Source: JAFKFH01 sp017307375 (lineage in GTDB: Bacteria > Pseudomonadota > Alphaproteobacteria > Ferrovibrionales > Ferrovibrionaceae). From it: 64,000 bases of DNA. This document shows, one piece after another, positions 22,855-31,590 of this stretch; positions within the stretch are counted from its first letter, which is position 1, and each line of letters opens with the position of its first letter. The DNA lies in assembly GCA_965229335.1 (NCBI GenBank), contig OZ245874.1:248001-312000 (forward strand). Direction: 5' to 3'. The notes beneath the pieces were generated by a model, which saw only the letters and a program-made list of their open reading frames with translations, ran no database searches and was not told the DNA's origin. Made by a program: the position numbers and the translations under genes.

Positions 22855-23866
22855 GGCAGCGCTGGCGGTACCGGTACGCCGCTGGCGGCTCGATGCGGCC
22901 GTTACCGGAATTGCCGCGGTCGGCGACCGCATCGCGGTCGCGGCCGGCGACGGGGCGCTGCGCTGGTTCGATCCGGCGGCCCTGCCGAAGGCGACACCCG
23001 CGGCGGTGCCGGTGCATGACGGTGCGATCCTCAACCTCGCCGCCGGCGCCGGCCAGGCGGTCACCGGCGGCGACGACGGCTGGATCGCGGCGATCCGCCC
23101 GGGCGAGGAACCCAGGCGCCTGCTCAAGGTCGCGCGCGGCTGGGTCAACCATCTGGCGGCCGATCGCGACAGTGGCCGCATCGCCGCCTGCGCGGCCCGG
23201 ACAGTCCATGTGCTGAACCCCGACGGCCAGGAGCGCCTGCGGCTCGACGATCATCCGTCGACCGTCGCGGCCGTCGCCCTGACCAAGGGCGGTCGACGGG
23301 TCGCCGCCGCCCATTACGGCGGCGCCACCGTCTGGTCGGCCGAGCGCGCCGGCACGGCGAAGCGCTACGACTGGAAGGGCTCGCATCTCGCCGCCTCGTT
23401 CAGCCCCGACGGCCGTTTCCTGCTGACGGCGATGCAGGAAGCCGCGTTGCACGGCTGGCGCCTGGCCGACGCCCACGACATCCGGATGAGCGGCTATCCG
23501 GCCAAGACCAAGTCGCTGTCCTGGTCCGCCGACGGACGCTGGCTGTGCTGTTCCGGGGCCGAGGTCGTCACCGCCTGGGATTTCACCGGCGACGGGCCGA
23601 TGGGCCGGCCGCCGCGCGAGCTGTGCCCCGGCGAGACCCTCGCCGTCATCGTCGCCTGCCATCCGGCCCATGCGCTGATGGCAGCCGGTTTCGAGGACGG
23701 GGCCGTCCGCGTCGGCCAGATCGAGGATGGCGGCGAGGCCGAGCTGCCGCCCGCCGGCGACGACGAGACCCCGGTCAGCGCGCTGGCCTGGGCGGCCGAC
23801 GGCACCACGCTGTTTGCCGGGACCGAGGGCGGCGCCATCGCCGTCTACGACCTCGCCAGGAAATAA
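22847..23866 (+). CDS. WD40-repeat protein coupled to the COG0523 GTPase
   Basis: 339 residues forming a probable seven-bladed propeller. Blade-like repeats are seen as GDRIAVAAGDGALRWFD, QAVTGGDDGWIAAI, GRIAACAARTVHVLN, GRRVAAAHYGGATVWS, GRFLLTAMQEAALHGWR, GRWLCCSGAEVVTAWD and ALMAAGFEDGAVRVG. There is no signal peptide, so it is cytoplasmic. The GTG start overlaps the GTPase gene by eight bases, so the two proteins are made together. A scaffold or client-recognition role for the GTPase is plausible but unproven. A similar GTPase-WD40 pair is, from memory, common in alphaproteobacteria. Confidence 0.85.
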   Translation: MSEAALAVPVRRWRLDAAVTGIAAVGDRIAVAAGDGALRWFDPAALPKATPAAVPVHDGAILNLAAGAGQAVTGGDDGWIAAIRPGEEPRRLLKVARGWVNHLAADRDSGRIAACAARTVHVLNPDGQERLRLDDHPSTVAAVALTKGGRRVAAAHYGGATVWSAERAGTAKRYDWKGSHLAASFSPDGRFLLTAMQEAALHGWRLADAHDIRMSGYPAKTKSLSWSADGRWLCCSGAEVVTAWDFTGDGPMGRPPRELCPGETLAVIVACHPAHALMAAGFEDGAVRVGQIEDGGEAELPPAGDDETPVSALAWAADGTTLFAGTEGGAIAVYDLARK

Positions 23867-23869
23867 AGC

Positions 23870-24562
23870 CTAAGGGATCAGCTTGTAGCCGCCGGGTTCG
23901 GTCACCAGGAGCCGGGCGGCCGAAGGATCGCGTTCGATCTTCTGGCGCAGGCGGTAGACATGGGTTTCCAGCGTATGGGTCGTTACCCCGGCGTTGTAGC
24001 CCCAGACTTCGGCCAGCAGCGTCTCGCGCGGAACCAGGCGCTGCTGAGCGCGGTAGAGGAACTTGAGGATGCCGGTTTCCTTTTCGGTCAGCCGGACCTT
24101 CTTGCCGGCCTTCTCGGTATCGAGCAGAAGCTTGGCGGCCGGCTTGAAGGTGTACGGGCCGATCGTCAGCACCGCATCCTCGGAGGTTTCGTGCTGGCGC
24201 AGATGGACGCGGATGCGGGCGAGCAGGACGCCGAGCTTGAAGGGCTTGGTGACGTAGTCGTTGGCCCCGGCCTCGAGGCCGTTGATCGTGTCTTCCTCGG
24301 CCGCCTGGGCGGTCAGCATGATGATCGGGGTGCGCACCCCGCCGGCGCGCAGGCGGCGGCAGAGATCGCGCCCGTCGCCGTCGGGCAGGCCGACGTCGAG
24401 CAGGATCAGGTCGAACGGCTCGCCGGTCGCGAGGGTGAAACCGGCGGCGGCGGTCTCGGCCTGGACGGCCGAGAATTCGCCTTCGAGCTCAAGCTGCTCG
24501 GCCAGGGCCTGGCGCAGGGCGCTGTCGTCGTCGACGAGAAGGATGCGGCGATTGGCTGTCAT
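23870..24562 (-). CDS. OmpR-family response regulator
   Basis: 230 residues. The receiver domain has phospho-acceptor Asp 56 in LILLDVGLPDGDG, the acidic pair at 11-13 and Lys 106 in NDYVTKPF. The C-terminal winged helix (about 135-228) carries RLTEKETGILKFLYRAQQRLVPRETLLAEVWGYN and THTLETHVYRLRQKIE. It is an orphan here: no histidine kinase gene adjoins it. Regulated targets are unknown. It ends three bases from the convergent WD40 gene. Confidence 0.93.
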   Translation of the reverse strand: MTANRRILLVDDDSALRQALAEQLELEGEFSAVQAETAAAGFTLATGEPFDLILLDVGLPDGDGRDLCRRLRAGGVRTPIIMLTAQAAEEDTINGLEAGANDYVTKPFKLGVLLARIRVHLRQHETSEDAVLTIGPYTFKPAAKLLLDTEKAGKKVRLTEKETGILKFLYRAQQRLVPRETLLAEVWGYNAGVTTHTLETHVYRLRQKIERDPSAARLLVTEPGGYKLIP

Positions 24563-24595
24563 CTGCGGGATCTGCTCGGCTGAGATTATGGCTTG

Positions 24596-25483
24596 TTATG
24601 GCTTGGCGGCGATCAGGTCGTGCAAGGCGCGGGTCAGCGGATGGTCGGGCCGGCCCCAGGCGTCGATGGCGTCGAAATGGTTGTGGCCGGGCAGGGGGAC
24701 GATGACCGGCTTGGCCCCGCGCGCCGTCAGGGCGGCGGCAAAGACGTCCTGCTGGGCGTGGAACTCAGGGGGCTCGACCCCGCCGGCGGCGAGCACCAGC
24801 GGCGCGATCGGCGCACCGTCCAGCACCATCTGCAACGGCGAATTGCGCCGGGCCACCTCGGCATCCATGCCGACCTTGTCGTTCAGATAGGTCAGCCGGA
24901 TCGGCTCGAGCTCGTAGAGACCCGAGACGGCGCCGGCACCCTTGACCAGGTCGGCGGGAAGGTCCGAGGCGACTTTCGTCCAGTCGGTCACCGCCAGGGT
25001 CGCGGCAAGATGCCCCCCGGCCGAATTCCCGCAGACATAGAGGCGGTCGGGATCGCCGCCGATGCCGGCGGCATGGCGCCAGACCCAGGCCAGCGCCGCG
25101 CGCACCTCGCGCACGATGCGGTCCATGCCGGCTTCCGGTGCCAGGGTGTAGTTGATGTTGACGAAGGTCATGCCGGCATCGTGGAAGCCGGAGACCAGCT
25201 GGTCGGAATCCGACTTGTCCTGCGACTGCCAGTAGCCGCCGTGGACATGCACGACGATTGGCGCAGACTGGAACCGTGACGGGAATATATTCAGGGTCTC
25301 GAGGGCCGTGTCGCCATAGGCGACGTCGAGGCGCGGCCGGTGCGCCGCCCGCGCAGCCTCGCCCTCGGCCTTCCAGCGGTCGAAGTATTCCTGGTGGTTC
25401 GGAATGGCCGCGCGGACATTGTACTGCGCGTCCAGCCCCGCCCGGTCGTAACCACGCCAGATGTTCATGTCGTCGGCTTTCAC
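24596..25483 (-). CDS. Alpha/beta hydrolase, probable kynurenine formamidase
   Basis: 295 residues of the esterase/lipase type. The oxyanion motif is HVHGGYWQSQDKSD, the nucleophile elbow CGNSAGGHLAATLA and the His PLPGHNHFDAI. Kynurenine formamidase hydrolyses N-formylkynurenine to kynurenine and formate; the HGGYW motif and the overlap with kynA make this role likely. It is the esterase-type enzyme (as in animals and some proteobacteria), not the metal-dependent KynB of many bacteria. The GTG start at 25483 is chosen because it overlaps the kynA stop (GTGA) and has GAGG eight bases before; an ATG seven codons earlier is possible. Confidence 0.82.
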   Translation of the reverse strand: MKADDMNIWRGYDRAGLDAQYNVRAAIPNHQEYFDRWKAEGEAARAAHRPRLDVAYGDTALETLNIFPSRFQSAPIVVHVHGGYWQSQDKSDSDQLVSGFHDAGMTFVNINYTLAPEAGMDRIVREVRAALAWVWRHAAGIGGDPDRLYVCGNSAGGHLAATLAVTDWTKVASDLPADLVKGAGAVSGLYELEPIRLTYLNDKVGMDAEVARRNSPLQMVLDGAPIAPLVLAAGGVEPPEFHAQQDVFAAALTARGAKPVIVPLPGHNHFDAIDAWGRPDHPLTRALHDLIAAKP

Positions 25484-26334
25484 AGAGACGTCCTCAACGC
25501 CCATAGTTCGGGAAAGAAGGCAAAGTCAAGCGCACGCTTGAGATAGGCGACACCCGACGACCCCCCGGTACCCTGGCGCATGCCGATGATGCGTTCGACC
25601 GTCTTCATGTGACGGAACCGCCATTGCTGGAACCAGTCCTCGATATCGACCAGCTTCTCGGCCAGCTCGTAGAGATCCCAGTGGCGCTCGGTATCGCGAT
25701 AGACTTCGCGCCAAGCCGCCAGCACCGACGGATCGGACGTCCAGCTGCGCCGCAGGTCGCGGTTCAGCACCGCCGGGTCGATGGCAAAGCCGCGACGGGC
25801 CAGCAGGCGGATGGCGTCGTCATAGAGGCTCGGGCTGTTCAGCGCCTCCTCGAGCTCGGCGGCAAGTTCCGGATCGTGGCGATGCGGCGCGATCAGCGCC
25901 TCGCTGCGGTTGCCCAGGGCGAACTCGATACGGCGGTAGCCGTAGGATTGAAAGCCTGACGATTTGCCCAGCGCGTCGCGGAACGACAGGTAGTCGGCCG
26001 GGGTCATCGTCGACAGGACATCCCATGACTGGATGATCTGGGCCTGGATGCGCGAGACCCGGGCGAGCATCTTGAAGGCCGGCTGGGGCTGGTCGGCGCG
26101 GATCAGGCCCTGCGCGGCCCGCACCTCGTGCAGCATCAGCTTGAGCCACAGTTCGGTGGCCTGGTGCATGACGATGAACAGGAGTTCGTCATGGCTGTCC
26201 GACAGCGGATGCTGGGCGGTCAGGATCTTGTCGAGCTGCAGATAGGCGCCGTAGGACATCGCCCGCGAGAAGTCGGTATGCACGCCAGTCTCGGCGGCTG
26301 CGTCGAAATAATGGTTGGGCGTTTCCTGGTTCAT
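25480..26334 (-). CDS. kynA: Tryptophan 2,3-dioxygenase
   Basis: 284 residues. A heme enzyme that opens the indole ring of L-tryptophan to N-formylkynurenine. Motifs include YLQLDKILTAQHPLSDSHDELLFIVMHQATELWLKLMLHE, with the active-site His, and the heme-ligand region FRHMKTVERIIGMRQGTGGSSGVAYL. Length matches the bacterial tetrameric enzyme. It forms a two-gene unit with the overlapping formamidase, giving the first two steps of the kynurenine route; kynureninase is not in the window. It is divergent from ribA with 54 bases between starts. Confidence 0.96.
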   Translation of the reverse strand: MNQETPNHYFDAAAETGVHTDFSRAMSYGAYLQLDKILTAQHPLSDSHDELLFIVMHQATELWLKLMLHEVRAAQGLIRADQPQPAFKMLARVSRIQAQIIQSWDVLSTMTPADYLSFRDALGKSSGFQSYGYRRIEFALGNRSEALIAPHRHDPELAAELEEALNSPSLYDDAIRLLARRGFAIDPAVLNRDLRRSWTSDPSVLAAWREVYRDTERHWDLYELAEKLVDIEDWFQQWRFRHMKTVERIIGMRQGTGGSSGVAYLKRALDFAFFPELWALRTSL

Positions 26335-26388
26335 GCCTATACCCTGGGACTGGAACGCGGGCGAAATGCCCGGAGATGACGATCGAGC

Positions 26389-27495
26389 GTGAATTGCATG
26401 GTAGAGGCGCAGGGATTCGACAAGCAAGCCGTCGTCTTGGTTCCCCGGGCGATCGGCGAATTCCGCCGCGGCCGGCCGGTCGCGATCAGTGACGAGAACG
26501 GCACCCTGATCGCCTATGCCGCCGAGGAACTGACGCCGGAAACCCTTGCCTCGGCCCGCGCCGCCGCCGGGACGGAGGGGCCGTTGCTGGCGCTGACCGC
26601 GCGGCGGGCCGCCCGGCTGCATATCGGCCCGACCGGCCATGACACCATCCTTCTTCCCTGGGCTGAACGCTACGACCTCAGGCTGATCCGGCACCTGGCC
26701 GACCCGGTCGACGACTTCGACCTGCCGTTTTCCGGACCGTTCGCCCGGCTGAAGGCCGCCCCCCGCCCGGCGGCGGTGGCGGCCGTCGCACTGGCCAAGC
26801 AGGCCCAGTTGCTGCCCGCCGCCCTGTTCTACGCCGCCGAAGACGCGCCGGATGACGCGGTCTCGCTGTCGGCTGCCGCCGTGCTGGCCTATCCGGCGGT
26901 CGCCGCAGCGCATCTGCGCATCGTCGGCGAGGCGCGTGTGCCGCTCGCCGATGCCGAGACCACGCGCCTCGTGGCTTTCAGGCCGGAAGACGGCGGGGTC
27001 GAGCATATCGCGATCGTCGTCGGCGACCCGCCCAAGGCGGCACCGGTCCTGGCGCGGCTGCATTCCGAATGCTTCACCGGCGACCTGCTGGGGTCGCTGC
27101 GCTGCGATTGCGGCGAGCAATTGCGCGGCGCCATCCGGGTGATGCAGGAAGCCGGCGGGGGCGTCGTGCTCTATCTGGCTCAGGAAGGCCGCGGCATCGG
27201 GCTGATCAACAAGCTGCGCGCCTACCGGCTGCAGGACCAGGGCTTCGATACCGTCGAGGCCAATGAGCGGATCGGCTTCGACCCGGACGAGCGCGTCTTT
27301 CTCGTCGCGGCCACCATGCTGCGCCTGCTGGGCTACGAGGCGGTGCGGCTGATGACCAACAACCCCGACAAGGTCGGGCAGCTGTCGCGCCACGGCATCA
27401 CCGTCGTCGAACGGGTCGCCCACCAGTTCGCGCCCAATCCGCATAACCAGGCCTATCTCGACACCAAGAAGAAGCGTTCCGGGCATTATCTGTAG
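26389..27495 (+). CDS. ribA: GTP cyclohydrolase II with N-terminal extension
   Basis: 368 residues. The C-terminal half (about 185-368) is the cyclohydrolase that opens GTP in the first step of riboflavin synthesis. Zinc ligands lie in HSECFTGDLLGSLRCDCGEQL, the catalytic region is YLAQEGRGIGL, and LMTNNPDKVGQL follows. The N-terminal half lacks RibB motifs and matches the GTP_CH_N-type extension found in alphaproteobacterial RibA proteins. The start is uncertain: GTG at 26389 or ATG at 26398; neither has a well-spaced ribosome site. No FMN riboswitch is visible before it, unlike ribH. Confidence 0.92.
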   Translation: MNCMVEAQGFDKQAVVLVPRAIGEFRRGRPVAISDENGTLIAYAAEELTPETLASARAAAGTEGPLLALTARRAARLHIGPTGHDTILLPWAERYDLRLIRHLADPVDDFDLPFSGPFARLKAAPRPAAVAAVALAKQAQLLPAALFYAAEDAPDDAVSLSAAAVLAYPAVAAAHLRIVGEARVPLADAETTRLVAFRPEDGGVEHIAIVVGDPPKAAPVLARLHSECFTGDLLGSLRCDCGEQLRGAIRVMQEAGGGVVLYLAQEGRGIGLINKLRAYRLQDQGFDTVEANERIGFDPDERVFLVAATMLRLLGYEAVRLMTNNPDKVGQLSRHGITVVERVAHQFAPNPHNQAYLDTKKKRSGHYL

Positions 27496-27618
27496 CCCCA
27501 CGGCAGAATTTGCCGCATTGGATCTGCCTGGCACCCTTAAGTGCTTGATATTCTTTACTCATAGGTCTGGCCCGCGACTTGCAAAAGCAGGATCGACGAG
27601 GGTTCGGATCTTCAGGCC

Positions 27619-28752
27619 ATGACCGATATCGACGCGACCAGCTACCAGACGATCATGCCGGACAACTGGCTGGCGCGCGCCAATTCGGCGGCGCCGCGTA
27701 CCCGCGGCGACGGTACCTTCGCCGACGTGATCGGCCAGGACGAGCGCACGATCGACGAGAAGAGCCTGTTCGGCGACGAGGGCTTCAGCTTCAAGACCGT
27801 GCTCGACACCATCAACCCGCTGCAGCACATCCCGATCGTCTCGACGATCTATCGCGAGCTGACCGGCGACATCCCGGGCCCGGCCTCGCAGGTCGCCGGC
27901 GGGGCCCTGTTCGGCGGGGTGATCGGCTTCGTCGCCTCGTTGTTCAACGTTCAGGTCGAGGGCGTGACCGGCAAGGATATCGGCGCCCATGCCGTGGCCG
28001 CGCTGGGCGAGGAGAAGGCGGGCCAGGAGAAGGCGGGCGAGGCCAAGCCGGCCGTCGCGGCTGCCGAGACCGCCAACCAGCCGGCCCAGTCACCGGCCGA
28101 TCGGCCGCAGAAGCGTCCGGCAGCCACCCCGCCGGTGATCACCGCCAGCAAGGCCGCGCTCAATGTCGCGCAGGATGCAGCCGATCCCCGGTCGGCCGGC
28201 ATCGCCCCGGCCGGGGCGGCGCAGGCCGCCACGCTGCAATCCGCCAAGCGGCCCGTGGTCGATGCACCGATGACCGACGACCTGCTGCTCGCCGCCCTGA
28301 CCGGACGCGATCCCGCCGCCGCCGCAGCCGCCGTCCAGAGCCGCTCGACGGGCGCGCCCGCCCAGGTCGCCGCCTTGCCCGGTGCGGTGACGCCGGCTTC
28401 GCTGGCCCGGGCCGATGCCGGCGCCGCCCGGCCCGGCGCGATCCCGATCGCGCCCCCGGTCGCCGGGGCGGCGCCGCGGGTCCTGACGCAGGCACCCGCC
28501 GCTGCCGGCAAGGCCGATGACAAACCCGCCGGGGATACCAAGGCGGCAGAGGCGACTGTGCCCACCCCGTCGGCCAAGGCCGAGGGTACGCCCGGCAACC
28601 CGATCCGCTGGATGCCGGCACATCCCGCCGGCGCGCAGAATTTCGCCCTGCCCGATCCGAGCCGGATGCCCCCGGCCCTGGCACAGCGCGTGGCCGATTC
28701 CTATCGCAAGAACCTGCTGTCGAGCGGCGCGGGCGGGCGCGAGCAGCCGTGA
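27619..28752 (+). CDS. Conserved hypothetical protein with Ala/Pro-rich C-terminal half
   Basis: 377 residues. The first 120 residues contain a distinctive segment, FKTVLDTINPLQHIPIVSTIYRELTGD, then a Gly-rich hydrophobic stretch, ASQVAGGALFGGVIGFVASLFN, which could insert in a membrane. The rest (about 130-330) is low-complexity Ala/Pro/Lys sequence, and the C-terminus ends MPPALAQRVADSYRKNLLSSGAG. Proteins with the same N-terminal motif are, from memory, seen in other Rhodospirillales. No function is known. Its stop overlaps the GTG of an L,D-transpeptidase gene, which hints at an envelope role. Confidence 0.85.
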   Translation: MTDIDATSYQTIMPDNWLARANSAAPRTRGDGTFADVIGQDERTIDEKSLFGDEGFSFKTVLDTINPLQHIPIVSTIYRELTGDIPGPASQVAGGALFGGVIGFVASLFNVQVEGVTGKDIGAHAVAALGEEKAGQEKAGEAKPAVAAAETANQPAQSPADRPQKRPAATPPVITASKAALNVAQDAADPRSAGIAPAGAAQAATLQSAKRPVVDAPMTDDLLLAALTGRDPAAAAAAVQSRSTGAPAQVAALPGAVTPASLARADAGAARPGAIPIAPPVAGAAPRVLTQAPAAAGKADDKPAGDTKAAEATVPTPSAKAEGTPGNPIRWMPAHPAGAQNFALPDPSRMPPALAQRVADSYRKNLLSSGAGGREQP

Positions 28753-29252
28753 CCACCCTCGTCGTCACCGCCGATGGCTGGGTGACGGCGGGCGGCCAGC
28801 GCTGGCGTTGCGCGATCGGCCGCGGCGGCATGAAGACCGACAAGCGCGAGGGCGATGGCGCCACCCCGGTCGGGTCCTGGCCGCTGCGCCGGGTGCTCTA
28901 TCGTGCCGATCGGCTGCTGGCGCCGCCGCCGACAGGCCTGGCGGTCGCACGCATCGGCCCGGCCGACGGCTGGTGCGACGACCCGTCGGACGGGGCCTAC
29001 AATCGGCCGGTCACCCTGCCCTACCCTGCCAGCCACGAACGGATGTGGCGCGACGACCGCGTCTACGACGTCGTCGTCGTGCTGGGCCACAACGACGATC
29101 CGCCGGTAGCGGGCCTGGGCAGCGCGGTCTTCATGCATGTGGCCCGGCCGGGCTATCTGCCGACCGAAGGATGCGTGGCGCTGGCCCTGCCCGATCTGCT
29201 GCGCCTGCTGGCGGGCAGCAACCCCGGCGACCGGCTCGAAATCAGGCCGTAG
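28749..29252 (+). CDS. L,D-transpeptidase family protein
   Basis: 167 residues with a YkuD-type catalytic core. The His and Cys of the active site lie in FMHVARPGYLPTEGCVAL, and the family GDGATPVGSW segment lies near residue 40. The catalytic Cys is about residue 143. No signal peptide is visible, which is unusual for an enzyme that cross-links peptidoglycan or attaches proteins to it; this short form is common in alphaproteobacteria. The GTG start overlaps the preceding stop (GTGA), so synthesis is coupled to the hypothetical protein. The last 11 bases overlap the convergent YggS gene. Confidence 0.87.
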   Translation: MTTLVVTADGWVTAGGQRWRCAIGRGGMKTDKREGDGATPVGSWPLRRVLYRADRLLAPPPTGLAVARIGPADGWCDDPSDGAYNRPVTLPYPASHERMWRDDRVYDVVVVLGHNDDPPVAGLGSAVFMHVARPGYLPTEGCVALALPDLLRLLAGSNPGDRLEIRP

Positions 29253-29925
29253 CCGCCGGCGGGCGGTGGCCGAAGATCGCGGTGCCGACCCGCACCGCGG
29301 TTGCCCCCAGCGCGACTGCGATGGGGAAATCCGCACTCATTCCCATGCTGAGTTCGGCCAGGTTGTTGCGCCGGGCGATTTCACGCAGCAGGGCGAAATG
29401 CGGGGCCGGGGGTTCGTCGGCGGGGGGAATGCACATCAGCCCGGTGACCGGCAGGCCCAGGCGATCGCGGCAATCGGCGATGAAACCGTCGGCCTCGGCC
29501 GGAGCGATGCCGGCCTTCTGCGGTTCCTCGCCGGTATTGATCTGGATCAGGCAACGCGGCCGACGCCCGACGGCGGCCATCTCGGCCGCCAGCATCTCGG
29601 CCAGCTTGGGCCGGTCGACGGTCTGGATCACGTCGAACAGCCCGATGGCCTGACGGACCTTGTTGGTCTGCAACGGGCCGATCAGGTGCAGTTCGAGATC
29701 CGGGTGCGCGGCGCGGAACTGCGGATATTTGCCCGCGGCTTCCTGGACCCGGTTTTCACCGAAACAGCGCTGTCCGGCGGCGAGCGCGGCTTCGACCGCC
29801 TCGGGTCCGTGGGTCTTGGCAACGGCGATCAGCTTGACGTCGGCCGGATCGCGATCGGCGTCGCGGGCGGCACGGGCAATGGCCTCGATCGTGTCGGCAA
29901 TATGCTCGGCAATGCTGTCGGCCAT
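29242..29925 (-). CDS. YggS/PROSC family PLP-binding protein
   Basis: 227 residues. A single alanine-racemase-like barrel with PLP Lys in LIAVAKTHG and motifs FGENRVQEA, LHLIGPLQTNK, IQINTGEEPQKAG and ELSMGMSADFPIAV. It buffers and delivers PLP in the cytoplasm rather than acting as an enzyme. The ATG at 29925 follows GGAGCGCAGG; an ATG 12 codons upstream lacks a site. It converges on the L,D-transpeptidase gene. Confidence 0.95.
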   Translation of the reverse strand: MADSIAEHIADTIEAIARAARDADRDPADVKLIAVAKTHGPEAVEAALAAGQRCFGENRVQEAAGKYPQFRAAHPDLELHLIGPLQTNKVRQAIGLFDVIQTVDRPKLAEMLAAEMAAVGRRPRCLIQINTGEEPQKAGIAPAEADGFIADCRDRLGLPVTGLMCIPPADEPPAPHFALLREIARRNNLAELSMGMSADFPIAVALGATAVRVGTAIFGHRPPAATA

Positions 29926-29985
29926 CCTGCGCTCCCCTGCGGCGGTGGCCCGCTCTAGCAAATCAGGCCGTCAAAAAGCAATGGG

Positions 29986-30021
29986 GCCAAAAAGCAATGG
30001 GGGCGGACAATGTCCGCCCCC
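29986..30021 (-). terminator. Terminator of the first porin gene
   Basis: A minus-strand 11-bp stem (GGGGGCGGAC with GTCCGCCCCC, extended by one A-T pair) with a three-base loop lies about 33 bases after the porin stop and is followed by ATTGC and five Ts. A 15-base segment holding the T-run occurs twice in tandem (29971-29985 and 29987-30001). Confidence 0.85.
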
Positions 30022-30053
30022 ACGCAACCGAAAGGCTTGCGATCCGGAAGGGA

Positions 30054-31337
30054 TCAGAAGCGCAGAACGGTACCGACCTGGTAGACCCAGCCCGAATTCT
30101 CCGAAGCGGCGAGGGTCGGGTTGGTCGCCGACTTGTACGACTCCCACTTCTGCCACTCGGCGCCAGCCGACAGGGTGATCCCCGGCCCGAGGGTGTAGCC
30201 ACCGCCGAGCTCGACGCCCTGGTACTTGTCCTTGCCGAGACCGTTGCCGTTGAAATCGACGGCCTTGATGTCGGAGTACATGTAGTTCACGCCGACGCGC
30301 CAGCGATCCCACGCGTAGACGAGACCGATGTTCCAGTGGTTGGCGTCCTTGCCGGCGGTGGTGCCGGCCAGGGCAGCGCGGTTGGTGCCGTTGTTGTCGT
30401 TGGCATAGGCGCCGCCGAGCAGGAAGCCGGCATAGCCGACGTTCACGCCCGCGTTCCAGGCCTGCTGGTTCTTGAACGCCGCCGGGGTCACGCCGGTCGC
30501 GGCGCTTTCGACGTCAGCGGTCATGAAGCCGAGCGAGACGGCCAGGTCGACCGGGCCGAGCTTGTTCACGTAGTTGGCGCCGAGGCCGACGACGTTCGAC
30601 TGCTGGCCGGCGTTGTACTTGCCCGACAGCGCGGTGCCGATCGAGCAGCCGGTGCCGCCCGAACCCTGATAGGCAGTGATGCCCTGGGTCGACGACGACG
30701 CGCCGCTCTGACCGGTGACCCAGCACCCGTCCGGAGCGAACGACACGCCGAGCTGGAAGCCGGCGAAGCGCGGGGTGTAGTAGACGATCTTTTCCGAGCG
30801 GCCCAGCTCGATGTAGGACGAATGACCGCCGTTGAGCAGGTTGCCCGACGGGGTCGACATGCCCTGGAAGTCACCGAAGTTCAGCGACCACGGATCGCCG
30901 ACCGAGTCCTGGATCGACGGAGCAGCGTAGTGCATGTTGAAGGCGGCGCCGCGGGCCTTGCCGAGCTCGAAGCGGCCGAACTGGCTGTCGAAGAACAGGT
31001 TCGACTGGTCGATCTGGTCGGTCGAGTTGGCTTCGCCGCGCAGCTGCACGCGGAAGCCGACCTTCAGGCCGTTGTCGAGATCGGTACGGCCGTTGAACTG
31101 GATGCGCGACTTGCGGAACACCGCGTAGTTGCGGACGCCGAAGCCCGGCTGGGCAGCCTGGGTGGTGGTGGCCGCGCCGTCATCCTGGCTGACGCCAGCA
31201 AAGTAACCGTAGAAGTAGCCGCCGATGCCGACCTGGATCGGACCTTCCTTCTTTGCCTGGGCCTGCGCTGCCGACGCGCCGCCGAGGATCAGGCCCGCCG
31301 CCACGAGGGCGGTCGTCCCCAAAAGTACCTTTTTCAT
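30054..31337 (-). CDS. Outer-membrane porin (paralogue 1)
   Basis: 427 residues. A signal peptide (MKKVLLGTTALVAAGLILGGASAAQA) is followed by a beta-barrel sequence of alternating hydrophobic strands. It ends in aromatic VYQVGTVLRF, the terminal Phe recognised by the BAM machinery. Conserved blocks shared with the porin at 32558 are GPIQVGIGGYFYGYFAGVSQDD, RKSRIQF and RVQLRGEANSTDQIDQS. It should form a trimeric diffusion pore for small solutes. The start is set by the signal peptide and GAGAGGAACCT upstream. A strong terminator follows. Confidence 0.93.
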   Translation of the reverse strand: MKKVLLGTTALVAAGLILGGASAAQAQAKKEGPIQVGIGGYFYGYFAGVSQDDGAATTTQAAQPGFGVRNYAVFRKSRIQFNGRTDLDNGLKVGFRVQLRGEANSTDQIDQSNLFFDSQFGRFELGKARGAAFNMHYAAPSIQDSVGDPWSLNFGDFQGMSTPSGNLLNGGHSSYIELGRSEKIVYYTPRFAGFQLGVSFAPDGCWVTGQSGASSSTQGITAYQGSGGTGCSIGTALSGKYNAGQQSNVVGLGANYVNKLGPVDLAVSLGFMTADVESAATGVTPAAFKNQQAWNAGVNVGYAGFLLGGAYANDNNGTNRAALAGTTAGKDANHWNIGLVYAWDRWRVGVNYMYSDIKAVDFNGNGLGKDKYQGVELGGGYTLGPGITLSAGAEWQKWESYKSATNPTLAASENSGWVYQVGTVLRF

Positions 31338-31590
31338 AGGGTTCCTCTCGAATGATCCCGTTTTTAACGTAAGCCCAGGGGCTGCCCCCAATGGCTGCGG
31401 GCTATTTAGCGATGCAGCAGCCCGGCGATCAAGTTCATCTAATACTTTAAGTTCTTTTTTGACCGGGGTTGTTGCGTCAGGGCAACAGCGTCGCGCAGCC
31501 CGGCAACGCCGCGGATTTCCTCGTCAATCCGAATACTTGCTTGATGTAGTGGGGATTTTAGCACCCGCGCGCAAGACTTGGGAGCAGCGC

